Source: Kingdonia uniflora
Lineage: Eukaryota > Streptophyta > Magnoliopsida > Ranunculales > Circaeasteraceae
Assembly (NCBI GenBank): GCA_014058105.1
Contig: JACGCM010000452.1
Span: forward strand, 744,001-808,000
Reading direction: 5' to 3'
Length of the DNA stretch: 64,000 nt
Position numbers and translations under genes: made by a program. This document shows, piece after piece, positions 33,954 to 45,820 of the stretch (positions within the stretch are counted from its first letter, which is position 1; each line of letters opens with the position of its first letter). The notes below the pieces were generated by a model. That model saw only the letters and a program-made list of their open reading frames with translations, was not told the origin of the DNA and searched no databases.

Positions 33954-35330
33954 AGTAACAAACTTAATTAACAGTACCTCCAATAGGGTTAAAAAACCAG
34001 AAAGATGGAAATATGAGCTCCTGCTTACAATTCTAAGTTATTTTACCATCATATCAGAATAATAATTTGTTACAGAAAAATGTTTGATTGTGTCAACCTT
34101 CCTTGGGAAATGCAAAGGTCGCCCCCCAACAGGTATACCAATAATATGGTGAACGCCATCTAATGTAATTGTCATCTCCAATAGTTAAGTAGAAGGTATT
34201 TGTCTTTGGCTGGCAATGCCCCGAATAAGTAACAAACTTCATTAGCAATAACTCCAATTAGGGATGGTAATGGGGCGAAGTCGGTGTGAGGGAGCTAATA
34301 CCATCCCCATCCCCGCCTCGAAACCCATTTAAATTATGCGAGGATCCCCGAATCTGCCCCACATTGATAAACTTAATCCCATCCCCACCCCATTTAATTA
34401 ATAATAAAAATAATTACTAATTTTTTTTGTCTAACCTCACCATGGATGGTTTTTACGAGTCCTAAGGAAACAACGCAGCGACTAAATAAAATAACATATT
34501 ATGCATCAATAAACAAAGAAGCGAGTAACACATCTTAACTTATCTTCTTAAAAGGTGTGAGATAAAGTTTCTAAGTTTTTTGTAAATATAAGGGAGTATA
34601 ATAGTAAAACAAATATGTGGTATTAAATGGAGCAGAGCGGGGTGGATAACGGATTTTCTGTTACCTGTCCCAAATCTACCCCGATCCCCAACGGATTTTG
34701 GGTAACTTATACCATACCCACCCCCATACCCGGTTAGTTCATACCAAATCTGCCTCGTTCAGGAAGGGGCGTGCAAAATATTCATCCCTACCTCCAATAG
34801 GGTTAAAAAAAACTAGAAAGATAGGAACAAGATCTCCTACTTGCAATTCCAAGCTGTCGATATAGGTGTGCCAATACAGCTGTTCCCCGAATAGAACTCT
34901 TGATCTTTTATCTACCTTTGCAAGTGGCTGAAGATTTCAAAGATGCAACATATGGCCGTTATTATCAGCAAATAAACAACATCTCAATATATACAATATA
35001 TAAGCTCTCACGTGTCGATCCATAACATCATCAGGCGTATCTTTAGTGCACTTGTTATCTCAAGTAAATGTGTCCTTCAACCAATGAACTTCAGCATGGC
35101 ATGGGCCATCAAAAAGCTTAAGCATTTATGCCTTGGACTGTCCAAGTTATTTTGCCATCATATCATAATCATAATTTGTTGCAGAAAAATGTTTGATTAT
35201 GTCAACCTTCCTTGGGAAATGCAAAGGTCGCCTCCCAACAGGTATACCAATAATATGGTGAACATCATCTAACATAATTGTCATCTTTCCAACAGTTAAG
35301 TGGAAGGTATTTGTCTTTGCCTGCCAATTC
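33954..35330. repeat. Tandem segmental duplication inside the PMD pseudogene
   Basis: The unit at about 33954-34227, beginning AAGTAACAAACTTAATTA, recurs at about 34228-34258 plus 34799-35330. The second copy contains the MITE and about 270 extra bp at 34853-35136 that hold the R-A-Y-I-L-Y PMD block. The shared block TTTGATTNTGTCAACCTTCC is at 34084 and 35194. The first copy therefore seems to be a duplicate with that internal part deleted. Confidence 0.8.
34259..34790. mobile_element. hAT-like MITE (532 bp) with 8-bp target duplication
   Basis: The ends TAGGGATGGTAAT and (complement) TAGGGATGAATAT form short terminal inverted repeats. The flanks ACTCCAAT (34251-34258) and CCTCCAAT (34791-34798) match at 7 of 8 bases, the 8-bp duplication typical of hAT. 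Subterminal regions are rich in CCCCATCCCC and GGGGTGGATAACGG motifs, a common style in plant hAT MITEs. No ORF, so it depended on an autonomous relative. Confidence 0.85.
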
Positions 35331-36250
35331 TCTGAATAAACATTGCAAATTACTTGATTGTTATACCTATAGCACACATCAAATACCATACTTAGGCCAG
35401 TATCAATAGCCTTTTTCCTAAAATTTTGTGCACTCATCACGCCAATTCCGTTTGCCAAGATTGACTCCGTGTTGCTTTGGCTTGAGGATAACAAATTCCT
35501 CCCCCTCCAATATATTTTTAGCCCTGTGGTGCTTGAAACTAACAAAAATTATTGACCTCCCAAGGCCACCACGATAACTTTTAGTTTCAGGACTATTTGA
35601 GTCCTCTCTCAAAGAATCGGTTTCCTGGATAAGCAAAGGGAACATATCATCAAGCTCATCATCATCTCTAGTATTATTGTTCACAGCAAGAATAGTGGTA
35701 TTATCTAAAAAATATTCAGAAGGGACCTCATCATTCCTTAGACCGCTACTTACATCTATAGCAGAAGTATTATAAAATTATCCATGTAGGACCTCAACAT
35801 CCATTTTATTTGTAGTTGGGTGATTAGTGTCTACCCTCCCTGGCCCATTTTTTTCCAATACATCATTTATTATAGAATTTATCTCATCATTGGTTTTCTC
35901 CCTATTTTCATCATCCGCATTCACATCTTCTGATTGTGCACTAACCACTTCTTCACCTTCCTGAACTGTTTCCACCGTATTCCTTTATACACCATCATTA
36001 CAATCATTTAAAATACTTTCAGCAATTATTTCTACACCCCCTTGCACTTTACTTTTCTCTAACATTTTCTCTTCTGACAAGCGAGTAAAATCATGATGCA
36101 CTAGTTCTTCATTCAAAGAGCATTCTTCTGGGTGCATGAAATTAACATCACCTTCTGTAAGCCTAATTTTGTGATCTGATCTTTGTCATTACACCAATGA
36201 TAATCAGAACATTAGTGAACAATGAGTAATTGCTAACACAAAGTTTAGCA

Positions 36251-36726
36251 TGAAAAACCTCTTAATTGGTTAAAACCATGACCTCTTTCGAGGATTTAGA
36301 AAGAAAAAGAGATTTTATTGAAGATTGCTAGCTATTACAAAGGATATTTTAAATAGTTTTGCATAAGGTTTTTGAGTGAGGATTCATTTGTCCTTCTTCT
36401 AGAATTTTTTAGTCTTATTTATAGGTCTTATAACAAGACCGTTTGATGACCATTATTATTCTTAATGATGGACATTACAATATAGATTTGATGAGCTTTT
36501 AAACTGATTGTATAATGGTCTGATCTTCCTGTCTTGTAATGGCTTCATTAATGAGGGAGTACTTACTGATTCAAGCTGTTGATGTAGAGGTCGAGAATAA
36601 TAAGTGGAACTCTAGAACTATTTTGTAATGTGTTATAAAGGTGATACGTGTATGTTGACGAGGTTGAGTGGTCATATGATGGTCAAAGATGAAGCTTGAG
36701 TTCGAGAAGTGGAATAGGCCACTACA
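36251..36726 (-). repeat. 3' LTR of element D (left in the window)
   Basis: On the minus strand it starts TGTAGTGGCC and ends near 36251 (...GGTTTTTCA). About 370 bp match 59109-59493. The minus-strand TATA box CCTATAAATAAG is at about 36417-36426. The AATCCTCGAAAGAGGTCATGG motif (complement at 36277-36297) is the same U5 motif as in LTRs A, B and C. The exact left end is a guess. Confidence 0.7.
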
Positions 36727-36748
36727 ACCCCCCCCCCCCCCCTCTCAG
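36727..36748 (-). other. Polypurine tract of element D
   Basis: On the minus strand, GGCTGAGAGG followed by 14 G and a T directly abuts the LTR start TGTAGTGGCC. Confidence 0.8.
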
Positions 36749-38568
36749 CCAAGAGCACGAGTAGTATTATGGATGAGTAGTATTGGCTGAGAAGCTTCAT
36801 TAATACTATAATTAATACCAATGAATTATTTCTAATATTGCTTCATGAATATCTATTGTGTCTATTAGGTTTCCTAGAAGCAATGGCTCTAGTCAATATT
36901 ATTATATGGGAATTCCTTCTGACGTTTGAGAATTTGGAAAGTCATCTTTAATATTAATTATAGTATAAATAGTACTATAGTTCTTTATTGCAGTTGTGAT
37001 TAACCAAGTATTTCTCTTACTCCCAAAACTTTTCTCTTATGTACCTTTCCTTCTGTTGTTTGCAACCTTCTTTTTATTGAGAAGATGGTAATTACCACTA
37101 GACGGTAAACTCGAGAGGCTAGGATTCTTGCAAAAGTAGAATAACAACGATTCTGATACTTTGGGAGCCAATTTCTGAGTCTTCCTATACCGATTCTGGT
37201 ATGTCCTACTTACCACGGTATGACATATGAAGAGGTGGTGGAGGCGGAGGATGATCATCATCAAATGGTACGCTTTCATTATCTGTTAACATCAGAGGAA
37301 GAACGCAAGAATGGGCTACATCTGCTGGTGGAGGAGGCTGTTACAATTAATGATGAAGTGGCAGGCGTTCATTCAAGGGAGTCTCGCTGGTACCCTGCTG
37401 GTGAATGGGTTCAATTAAAAAATAGGACCCTTCTTATTTCCCTGTCACGCGGGGTGGTGGGGATATGGTGGAAGAGACGGTAGTGGAGGAGATTTTTCTT
37501 CCTTATAATTATCGTCTCTTGTCGTAAAGAAGATCCTTCTGTTGAAGGTTGGTCCAAGCACATAAAACTTAGCTTCCTCAGTTTCTTGAGGAAGTAAATG
37601 GTGTTCAATGCTTCATTTTTTCATCTTCAGTATCAGTTCTTGCCACCCTCTTTTTTATGAAGAAGACTTTCAGGCTGTGAACTGATGTGTTGCAGTCTGT
37701 AAAGTAATCTGTAGAATTGTCTGAAAGACTTATTACCTATAAAGCATTCTATAAATTCTGAGATATAAGAAACATTTGAGCTAATGAAAACTTTGTGTTC
37801 TTCCAATTTTATGTTGTTTGTCGATCTAATATTTATATGTCTAATATACTTGTAAACTGCCGTGTTTGATAAGGGGAACTGAGTAACTCGAACTGGAATT
37901 AAAATATGAGAAAGTAAAAAAAGGTGAAAAAAAAATTATCATCTGTTGAAGTGTGACAAACACTTGTGCAGAACTAAAAGAGGTTTAGTTGGTGCGAGCT
38001 ATCAGACATTAAGTTATAGTGGGATAGTCCTGAACAAATCAAATTGTAGTGAACTTGGTAAGTATATCAGCAAAGCTATTGGGAAGTGAGGCTGAAAAGG
38101 GAAGTTCAAAAATGTAAATAAGGTCATTTGGTGAATGAAAGCAAATAAGTGGCTAGCATGGTCATACGGATTGAGAAGATATTGGTATGTGCACGAGTTG
38201 TTGCTTCAAACTGACTAGAAAATGTCTTGATGTAGGTAGGTAAATTATATATGTTTTGTAGCTACTTTGTTGGAGATACTTGAACATTATATGCAAACTC
38301 CATCTTTGCGGATATGTTATTTGTGCGAATAAGATCTGAGGATATACTTCTTAAAATAGAAAGTACTGGCTATCAAAATATTCTCGAGATTCTGCTGATA
38401 TCCTTATTTCTAAAAATTTGTTCTTGTAAAATATATATTTCTTCAAAATTTGATTGGTAGGCGATGTAAATAGATCTTCGTGCTGGCTATATAAGATGTT
38501 GACCCATTGAGGTTATGCCCTACATTTTCTGTAGGAAAACACTTGATGTTGGTTGATTGGAAGTGATT
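36749..38568. other. Spacer inside the 3' LTR of element D
   Basis: Mostly non-coding. A short plus-strand frame from the ATG at 37085 begins M-V-I-T-T-R-R and breaks at once. A later open stretch at 37220-37480 has no recognisable similarity. The short start resembles M-V-R-T-R-S-Q at 38569, so it could be an eroded duplicate of the small antisense ORF. Confidence 0.4.
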
Positions 38569-38860
38569 ATGGTGAGGACACGTTCTCAACATGTTTGTCA
38601 TGCTGCGGAAGGTAGCTTAAACATCAAAGTGGCTGAACTTCGTGAGCACTACTTTTGCCTGCTGCCTTATAATGTTGTGTTACCAGAGTGGCCATTGAAG
38701 TTTAGCTGTTTAGATGACGAAGGTAGGCGTGTAGAGTATGATCGTTATTTCTGGTGTGATGTGTTCCGTAAGTTGCTGCTAGATATAACTATGTGAGAGG
38801 AAGTTGTTCGATAGATCATTCAGGACAAACTTGCTGAAGAGGATGAGAGAATTGAATGAG
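38569..38860 (+). pseudogene. Small antisense ORF of element D
   Basis: It opens M-V-R-T-R-S-Q-H-V at 38569. A stop interrupts it at 38796, and a continuation reads to E-E-D-E-R-I-E. The body shares spacing with the small ORFs of A-C: a V-A-E-L-R-E-H-Y-F start, a central L-D-D-E-G, an R-Y-F-W-C-D-V-F aromatic block, and an acidic A-E-E-D-E tail. Similarity is weak but position and strand agree. Confidence 0.45.
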
Positions 38861-39172
38861 GGGAGATAATTCCATACGGTGAAGTGAATCATTTGGGTTG
38901 CTTTAAATGTAACTTTATGTGATTGTAAGCTTAAGCTTTGAGAGCTCAAAATAAATAAGTAATCTGTCTGCAGTGTTCCATTTTTGTTATATGTTAATTG
39001 TGTAATGATGCAAATTGAATCTGCGAACTGAGAAATATGATTAATGTGTTTGTTAAACTGCTTATGTGACGAATATTGTGGATGACAGTTATCAGATTCT
39101 CACAGCTATACAGATAATTTTGAATTTTAAATATTTAGCTATTTTAAGAATGACGTATATTGCGGTACGATC

Positions 39173-42014
39173 TTGGTGGCGTATAAAAGCAAGATGATGG
39201 ATCGTATAGATTGTCTTGGGAAAGAAAGACTGATTTATTTAATGGCTAAAGGCAGAGATAGACGTGATAACAGCAAACGTTATCACAAAAGTCATGATGA
39301 TGCTATGAGGCAAAAATATGTGCCTATAGGGGCAGTAGGAGTAACTAACACATGTCTGAAAGAGCCATTATTTTATAAACCAAGAGAGAATATAAAAACT
39401 CGTCTCTCTCTCCCTCATAAATTATTTATAGTTTTAGAAAAATAAAAAAGTGGTATAACCAATATTTCTAGAGAGAGAAAATATTTGAGTTCTGAGCGTA
39501 ATCTCATGGAGAAAATTTCATTTGGTAAAAGAAAAGTGTCGAAGAAATGACGGGATCATCCAATATTTGTGAAAGGTGCGGGCAAAGTAGAAGATTGTGG
39601 ATCTTCTAGTACAGGTTAGTAAATTTTGTTTTACTGTTTTGATTGTATTGTCTAGTGCTCTGTGTATGAAATTGCTTGTTCATCGCCTTTGTATATAAGT
39701 GATTTGGGGATGGCAAATTTGGGAATATAGGGGCTAAGAATGATTGTTTGCCTGTATTATTTTTTTTTGTTTGGAAAAGCTTTGGGTATGGTAACGAAAA
39801 GAGAGAAAAAATTATTTTTGGAGAAGAAGAGGGAAAGTTGAAAATGATTTTATCTTGTTTTGGAAAGTTTTAAAAATGAATGTCTTAACTTGGCAAACGT
39901 ATAAGGGAGTTTGTTTCTGCTGTGTATATGGTATAGCATGTAATTGTGTAAGTGTTGAATCATAGAGGTATAGGAAATGATAAGAGATTGTGTATACATG
40001 TAGGTCCAGTATACGCTCAAAAAACATAAAGCTTATGAGTAAATTTGTAATATCATCTAGTTTAGAGGAAACCTCATTGTCAGGTAGAGAGGACGATTGT
40101 AGTGGTATGGAAGAAACTGTATATAGAGGGAAGTTACTGTAGGTGTAGAGGTTGGAGAACACAGTGAAGTAAGTAATGTTATAGAGAAAGATGATACATA
40201 AGCGAAAGATAAGTCATTTTACATATGTCCTGAGAGAGTAAATGTAGGGATATAATTTTTGAAAATGAAAAAGAAGTTAAAAGGGGAATGGGGAAATTAT
40301 GTGATGGAGCAAGGCCTATGGTTTAAGACCCTGGAACCAGGAAAAGGGGAAGAAAAGTATATAACCAAGTTCCCAGCCTGGATATGTAGAAAAAGGATAA
40401 AGGCATTAGTGTAGATGTAGAAATTACATACTATAATAGGGTGGGGATGGCAGGCCTGAATGATGGTTTTTTTCTATCTGAACCAGGTCGTATATGGCCT
40501 TAGGATTCCTCTGACCTTCTTTCAAAAAGGGGTTATGAATGCATTGTAATGTTACCCTGCTCATCTAAATGAGAATGTATTTAATATGATAAGAGTGTGT
40601 GAGGTATTGAATGCGAGGTGGAGGGAGAGCGGGACAGCAAAGCAGTTCGTAGCAGATGACGTGCTAAAATTTTATAGATTAAAGTATGTCAAAGGTTGTA
40701 ATAGCGATTACCTATTTAGTGACTCATTTAGGGTGAAGTATTTTAACTTTGAATCTGCTGGTAGATCATGGAACAACCACCTTGTATAGGTAGGGGCAAT
40801 TATATGCAGGTTCCAAATGAACCAGTGCTCGTCCTAAACCATAAATATTTAAATCCGAGTATGTCACGCCTGCTAACTTGACCAAATATCAGTCCGTCTT
40901 TAAGCTGTTAAACATTTTTTTGATTTTTTTATTAGGTCCCGATCCTAAATTCTTTCCTAATAACACGAGTTTGTTCGACTGCATAGCCCTTGAGCAGGTC
41001 GAGTTGAAGCAAGTTCTTGGTAATTTAAATATCCTTAAGGATAAAAGGGTAGATTCTAGAGTTTCCAAAATACAATGAGCTCACGAGAACCGAGTTACGG
41101 CTGAGAAGAAGAAGACTCATCTTCCTCTAGGTGACTTGACTGGTATCCCTCCGCCTACACTAGAGAGTACAAGCATGGGATGGAAGCTTTGGAGGCTCAA
41201 AAAGATAGCACCAGAAGATTCACCTTCTACTATGGTGGTGGCCCAAGGAAAAAAGGGTGATAAGCTTGTTGCTGATGGTGTAATGGAAGAGCAGGTGGCA
41301 AATGAGGTCGCTCCTTCAGAAGCGGGCAAGAGGTCGCTGAAAAGAAAACAACATGAACACGAAGGCAGTAACCATACAAATGCTAAGGCTGTAGCCAAGC
41401 TGAGAGAAATAGAGCAAAGGCTTTTTAAGATGGCGAGGACTGAGCCAAAGCAGCTCGAAGGGATGTTTCAAGAACAAGCAACTTGTGTACGTACTGATAC
41501 TCTTTATTTCTTGTATTATGATTGAAATATGTCTTACGGATTCCGTGTCTTGTATTGGCAGCTCTCAATACAGATGAAGGGAGCTACAAGTTTTGTTGAG
41601 AAAAAGAACCATGAGTTTGGAGAGCTTACTCACAGGTTCGATGCTCAAACAGTTCGGATGAAGGAGCTCAAGAAGGAGAAAGAAAGTAAGACTAAAGAGT
41701 TAAAGGCTGCTGAAGAGTGGTATATAGAGTTGTCTGAGTGCGAGGAGACTCTGTCAAAAGCATTTGAAAAGATAAGGGATAAGAGAAATCATATGATCTA
41801 GTTTTATAGTCACTTTGGGCTGACCGCATCCGATATCGATCTGGGCCTAGCAGGTAGGTACTATGAGATAGTATTCACATCGAATGCGGAAGACAAACTG
41901 GTGGAAGATGTTATTGCTCCAGTCAATGTACCTGCCTTACAAATTGAGCAAGTTCCAGCTGCTGATACTGAAGTGGATCTTCCATCTGAAGTAGAAACAG
42001 GCAAGAATATGTAA
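39173..42014 (+). pseudogene. Antisense gene 1 of element D
   Basis: A broken multi-exon gene running against element D. A basic segment lies at 39173-39445. A segment with W-I-C-R-K-R-I-K lies at about 40380. The central block at 40586-40789 has M-I-R-V-C-E-V-L-N-A-R-W and S-W-N-N-H-L-V, matching the FYEM...WNKDLIVV block of the B and C genes. A basic K-R-S-L-K-R-K-Q-H segment is at about 41330. A coiled coil is at 41529-41801, and the Glu/Val-rich C-terminus ends at the TAA at 42012-42014. Intron-like gaps lie at about 40798-40935 and 41488-41560. Domain order equals that of the B and C copies. Coding is lost through many stops. Confidence 0.55.
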
Positions 42015-42164
42015 TGATATTGTGGTATTCTATTTTGAACTATGCTATTTCTTTGTGACTTTGATGAGATTGTGTTATGTGTGTTTCAAAACTGTTAAGT
42101 TTGATAGACATCTCTTTATTGTGTTTTGTTTAAATGTTTGTGTGATAACAAAAAAATTACAATC

Positions 42165-42546
42165 TGTGTAGGAGATAGAATTGTTTCCACCCAGGAGAGA
42201 TCCTTGAGTAGAGTGAGGAATTCCGTGGCTCGTATTCAACAGGTATTAAATAAAACTGAGTATGAGAAAAGATAGTTTAAGTCTAATTCGGAGAAAAACT
42301 TTAAAGAATTATATGATCTATAGTATAGATACGCAAAAATAAAAATAGAGAGGGGTGAAATTTTAAGAAAAGAAGAGGAAAGGGGGGCGTTAGTACAAAA
42401 ATTGAAAGACTTGACTTATTTTATTGACTTAAGTGAGAAAGCTAGGTGTCATAAGCTTTTGGTAACTCTAACACTATATTTTGAGACCAAGTAGATAATG
42501 AGCAGGGTTTAAAAGAAGCTTATGTAAAGTTTTTGAAGGAAAGGGG
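42165..42546 (+). pseudogene. Antisense gene 2 of element D, part upstream of the CACTA insertion
   Basis: It follows an acceptor-like TGTGTAG at about 42170. Open stretches are rich in Lys, Glu and Arg (R-K-E-E-E-R-G-A-L). The frame reaches 42546 and, skipping the CACTA element and one GGG, continues without a stop for about 50 codons from 51083. B and C elements show no equivalent second gene. Confidence 0.45.
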
Positions 42547-42800
42547 CACTACAAGAATATATACCTTTAATGTCATCTAAATAACGTCACTTATTTAAAA
42601 AATGTCGTTAAAAGTCTTATTTTTGCTTTCCACCCGCGATACATTAATTAATGGATAGTTTTCAACGTCGGTTTTACCAAAAGTGACGTAAATTTTTTTT
42701 CATCTTACTATCAACGTCGTTTCTGGGCGCGACATAATAGCTATTTCAATTAAAGTCGTTCCCCTATCAATGTGAAAACCCTTTTTTTAATCACGACGTT
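42547..42800. repeat. Left terminal and subterminal repeats of the CACTA element
   Basis: Terminal CACTACAAG plus several AACGTC[AG]CTT, AGTGACGT and ACGTCGTT motifs in both orientations within 250 bp. In CACTA elements such repeats bind the TNPA-type protein. Confidence 0.8.
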
Positions 42801-44125
42801 ATTTAAATTTAATTTATTCTCCAATTTTTTTGCGCCAAATTAAGAGATTGAGAAGCTCGAAGTGAGAAGCACGAAAGTAGGTTTTCGTGGGAGAGTGGAG
42901 ATGGATAGGATTTGGTGGAGATTGTTGTGGAGATTCACCAAATCGTGGGAAACTCAATCGAGAAACAAACACAACCGAGATTGTTGTGGAGATTCACCAA
43001 ATAGTCTTCATCTACTCGATTTCTCTCCAACATCTGCTTCATCATTTGGATTCTATACTCAATTAGTAGTGAATTCTCTATGCAATTTTCATCGTTTGGA
43101 TTTCAGATTGAATGAAGAACTCAATTTGATTTTGATTCAAGGTATAGTGATAGTTTTTTTACAATGATGTTTACAATCTTTATTCTGTAATGACGAATCT
43201 TGCATTTGGGAATCATTTGTAGTCCAACCCATCTAGTTGGAGGAGGTGAAACATCTGCTAAAACGGGGATCAATGTTTTCCTTCGTAAGGTATTACGCTG
43301 ATAAAATCTTGGCATTCTCTTCTTAATACCTAGGTGGTAATTGAGGGTTGAAAATGAGGTTAAATTTGACCACTTTAGAGCTTACTCTAGCTGGTAGTTT
43401 TGATCTGGAATTCTGTTCTTTCGGTTCCTTTATAATATGCAACTTGAACAATCGTCGCATATGTTCTTCCTACCTTGTGAAACTAATCTCACACAAACAC
43501 ACAAACAAATGTATATATAAAGGAAAGTAACTGAACCTCTGGATAGGGCAGGATATCTTGAATATATAAATATACAAATGTGTTTCAGTGTTTGGCTTGA
43601 TTTTATTTACAGTAAAGATAATGGAGAGATGAGAGATCCAATATTTATGCTGAAATAGATGTCTCGAAAATCTAAGTACCCTAGTGTTCAATGGTTTACA
43701 AATTATCATGCCTTATTATCCCTTCAAGATAATAAATACTACTACCACCCGTGGCTCGCCACGATGATTACGTTGACATGCCTTCGGCACTACAATTTGA
43801 CATGATGAAGCGCCTACGGCACTATAAATAATAAGTTTGTATATTACAACATTCGCAATCCAAATAAACCTATAAACCTCCTCTGTTAAGTTTGCAACCT
43901 TGTTACCAATTTTTTTGGTTAATATGTGATTATTTTTCTTCAAATCCCCTTGAATTACTATGAAAGTCATTCTTACAAAACACATCCTAAAGCAGAAAAA
44001 GAAGTAGATAATTGAAGGCTTTTGAGAATACCTAGAAAAGTAATGTACTAATATACATTCAAATTACACCAACTAAACGTCCACGTCAGAGATTAGAAAC
44101 TGAAGATAAAATTAGGAACTGAATT
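42801..44125. other. CACTA left interior without an identified gene
   Basis: The plus-strand ORF 42862-43167 lacks recognisable similarity and may be the 5' leader of the lost transposase gene. It contains a 24-bp direct repeat, GATTGTTGTGGAGATTCACC, at about 42921 and 42979. The rest is AT-rich with no gene seen. Confidence 0.4.
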
Positions 44126-45062
44126 TTATTTTTGAGTGCTCAAAGCATTAGGAGAAAATACAACATCACCAGGGTCTAACAAAAAAAGAAGATATAAGCA
44201 TGACTGCCCTATTACACTCTTTAACCTCATAACACTGTATATATGAAATACTTCAAGGGCTGCTATGAGTTGAATGACAGTTGTCATAGTGAAGTAGCTC
44301 TCCCAGTTGTCATTTCTAGCATCTGTCATATAGGTTTGCATTGCCTTGTTTCCTGTAGCTATCCACACTTTCTTAATCCACTTTGAATAGCTTAACTCCA
44401 GCCCCCTTTGAATACACTATGCTTCATGTGCAGTAGCATTAATGGAACTCTTCACACCTGAATATCACAATATACAACTCCCCTTACCATCGCTGATAAT
44501 GCCTCCATATGTGCACACATTGCCATAACAGATAACTTTGATTGCACCAGGGTCTAGGGGCTTCCAACTGTATCATCAGGTATCTTAGTGGTGAATCAGG
44601 GATTGAGGTTCCATCTGTGGCATAAGAGTCTTGATTGAGGGTTATTAGCTGCGTTAATAATAGTCTGCGTACGTTTATTACTAACATCCATACATATGAG
44701 TTTATATGTGGTCTCAACGTGAGCTATCTCATTGTTGAAATAATCCCATTAATAATTTTCCAAATGTGGTACACCATGGCTGCAAAGGTTGAGCAAATTA
44801 AGTACCTTATAAGTGATGTTCTTCCTCCCCATACCACTAGCTCATTTAGCTTATCATACCAGCCACCAGTGCTTCGATAGCATTTATCAAAAATCCACTG
44901 GCAAAGTTGCTTTTCATATAGGCAGTCCTTAAGAAGATGGTCAATACTCTCTGAGCTAGCTTTACGAATGGGGCATAAAGAATCATCAAGTATTCTCCTT
45001 TGTATCAAAAAGTCTTTTGTGGTCAAGGCATTTTCTATTAACCTTCCAAAGTATGAAACCAT
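44126..45062 (-). pseudogene. LINE-derived fragment: zinc-binding RT-associated domain and RNase H remnant
   Basis: On the minus strand 45062-44724 encodes a zf-RVT type domain, the region after the RT of plant LINEs: a G-R-L-I-x-N-A-L-T-T-K-D-F-L start, C-P-I-x-K-A-S-S-E-S-I-D-H-L-L-K-D-C, and a tail with V-Y-H-I-W-K. Downstream (44717-44126) broken frames are compatible with an RNase H domain. The RT itself is absent. It could be a 3' piece of a LINE inserted in the CACTA element, or a captured fragment. It sits just before the remaining TNP exons and may have replaced the upstream ones. Confidence 0.6.
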
Positions 45063-45107
45063 GCCTAGGCCTTACATTAACATCCTAGAATAGATCATAG
45101 ATTGATG

Positions 45108-45820
45108 TCGGTGAAGTGGATCTTACAGTGCTTTTTGGTCCTGAACGCACTGGACGAGTAAAGGTTACGAGATTCGGCATCTCACCAACAGTTTATAACA
45201 GGGTACAACAAAGTGGAGTGTTAGTACAAAGTTTACAAGAAGAAGTAAAGGAATTGCGAGAGGAAGTGGTACTGGTGCAAGGTTTAAAAGATGAAGTAGC
45301 GTCGTTGAGGTTCCAAATGGCCAAACTAGAAAAATTTATGGTATATCATATGAACTTCCTTGTTATTTTAATTTAATTAATTTGTTGTCACTAATATTTT
45401 TATGTTGCAACAGCCAAACCAAATAAGTGCCCAAGATTAAACTACCCTTCCATAAAGCAGCAGATTAGCTTCAGTATGCTCTAACATAGAATTAAATTCC
45501 TTTAAATAATTAATACTATTTAATACTTAAATTTTTTATTTTCATTCCAGCAAGGAAACCACATACCATCGCATCCTGTAAAATACAAATTGTTTTGGCT
45601 TACACCAAGTAATGTGGTGGCTACTGGTCCTTGGTATAATGAGGAGCCTACATGTAAAGTTCATAATGTACCTTTAGGAATTGGAATGTCGAAGGTGAGT
45701 ATCCAAATTGCTTTGAAGGAAGACGTACCACTTGCTAGAGGGAATGATCATTTAAAGACAATCGGAGATGCATGCGGATCATTTGTGGCTTGGCCAACAC
45801 CGTTTATTATCAAGGAGTAA
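45108..45820 (+). pseudogene. TNP-type CACTA gene remnant (last two exons)
   Basis: Exon at about 45108-45339: L-F-G-P-E-R-T-G-R-V-K-V then a Glu/Val-rich coiled coil (V-Q-S-L-Q-E-E-V-K-E-L), ending before GTATAT. Exon at about 45551-45820: after TTCATTCCAG, containing V-H-N-V-P-L-G-I and I-G-D-A-C-G-S-F-V-A-W-P, with the stop at 45818-45820. Both are characteristic of plant En/Spm Transposase_24-type proteins. The N-terminal exons are missing. Such proteins act at the element's subterminal repeats. This copy is not expected to be active. Confidence 0.65.

Larger units (their letters stand above)
32972..36245 (-). pseudogene. Plant mobile domain (PMD) pseudogene, main part
   Basis: PMD (aminotransferase-like plant mobile domain) proteins are host or MULE-associated proteins that include MAIN/MAIL1-type genes. 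On the minus strand 35545-35147 gives the diagnostic N-terminal PMD block, with F-H-L-T-V-G-K-M-T-I-M-L-D-D-V and I-G-I-P-V-G-R-R-P. About 35040-34860 gives R-A-Y-I-L-Y-I-L-R-C-C-L-F-A-D, followed by a stop. 33353-33168 gives the C-terminal block L-F-R-G-L-I-C ... H-M-G-Y-V-Q-C-I-S-R. Upstream, 35975-35690 is an acidic Ser/Thr/Asp/Glu-rich segment. Stops, an internal duplication and a MITE disrupt it. Its 5' end probably lies at 59494-59998, separated by element D. Confidence 0.7.

Noticed and set aside
42862..43167. A 101-aa plus-strand ORF as a CACTA gene
   Set aside because: No recognisable motif, and it contains an internal 24-bp repeat; more likely leader sequence.
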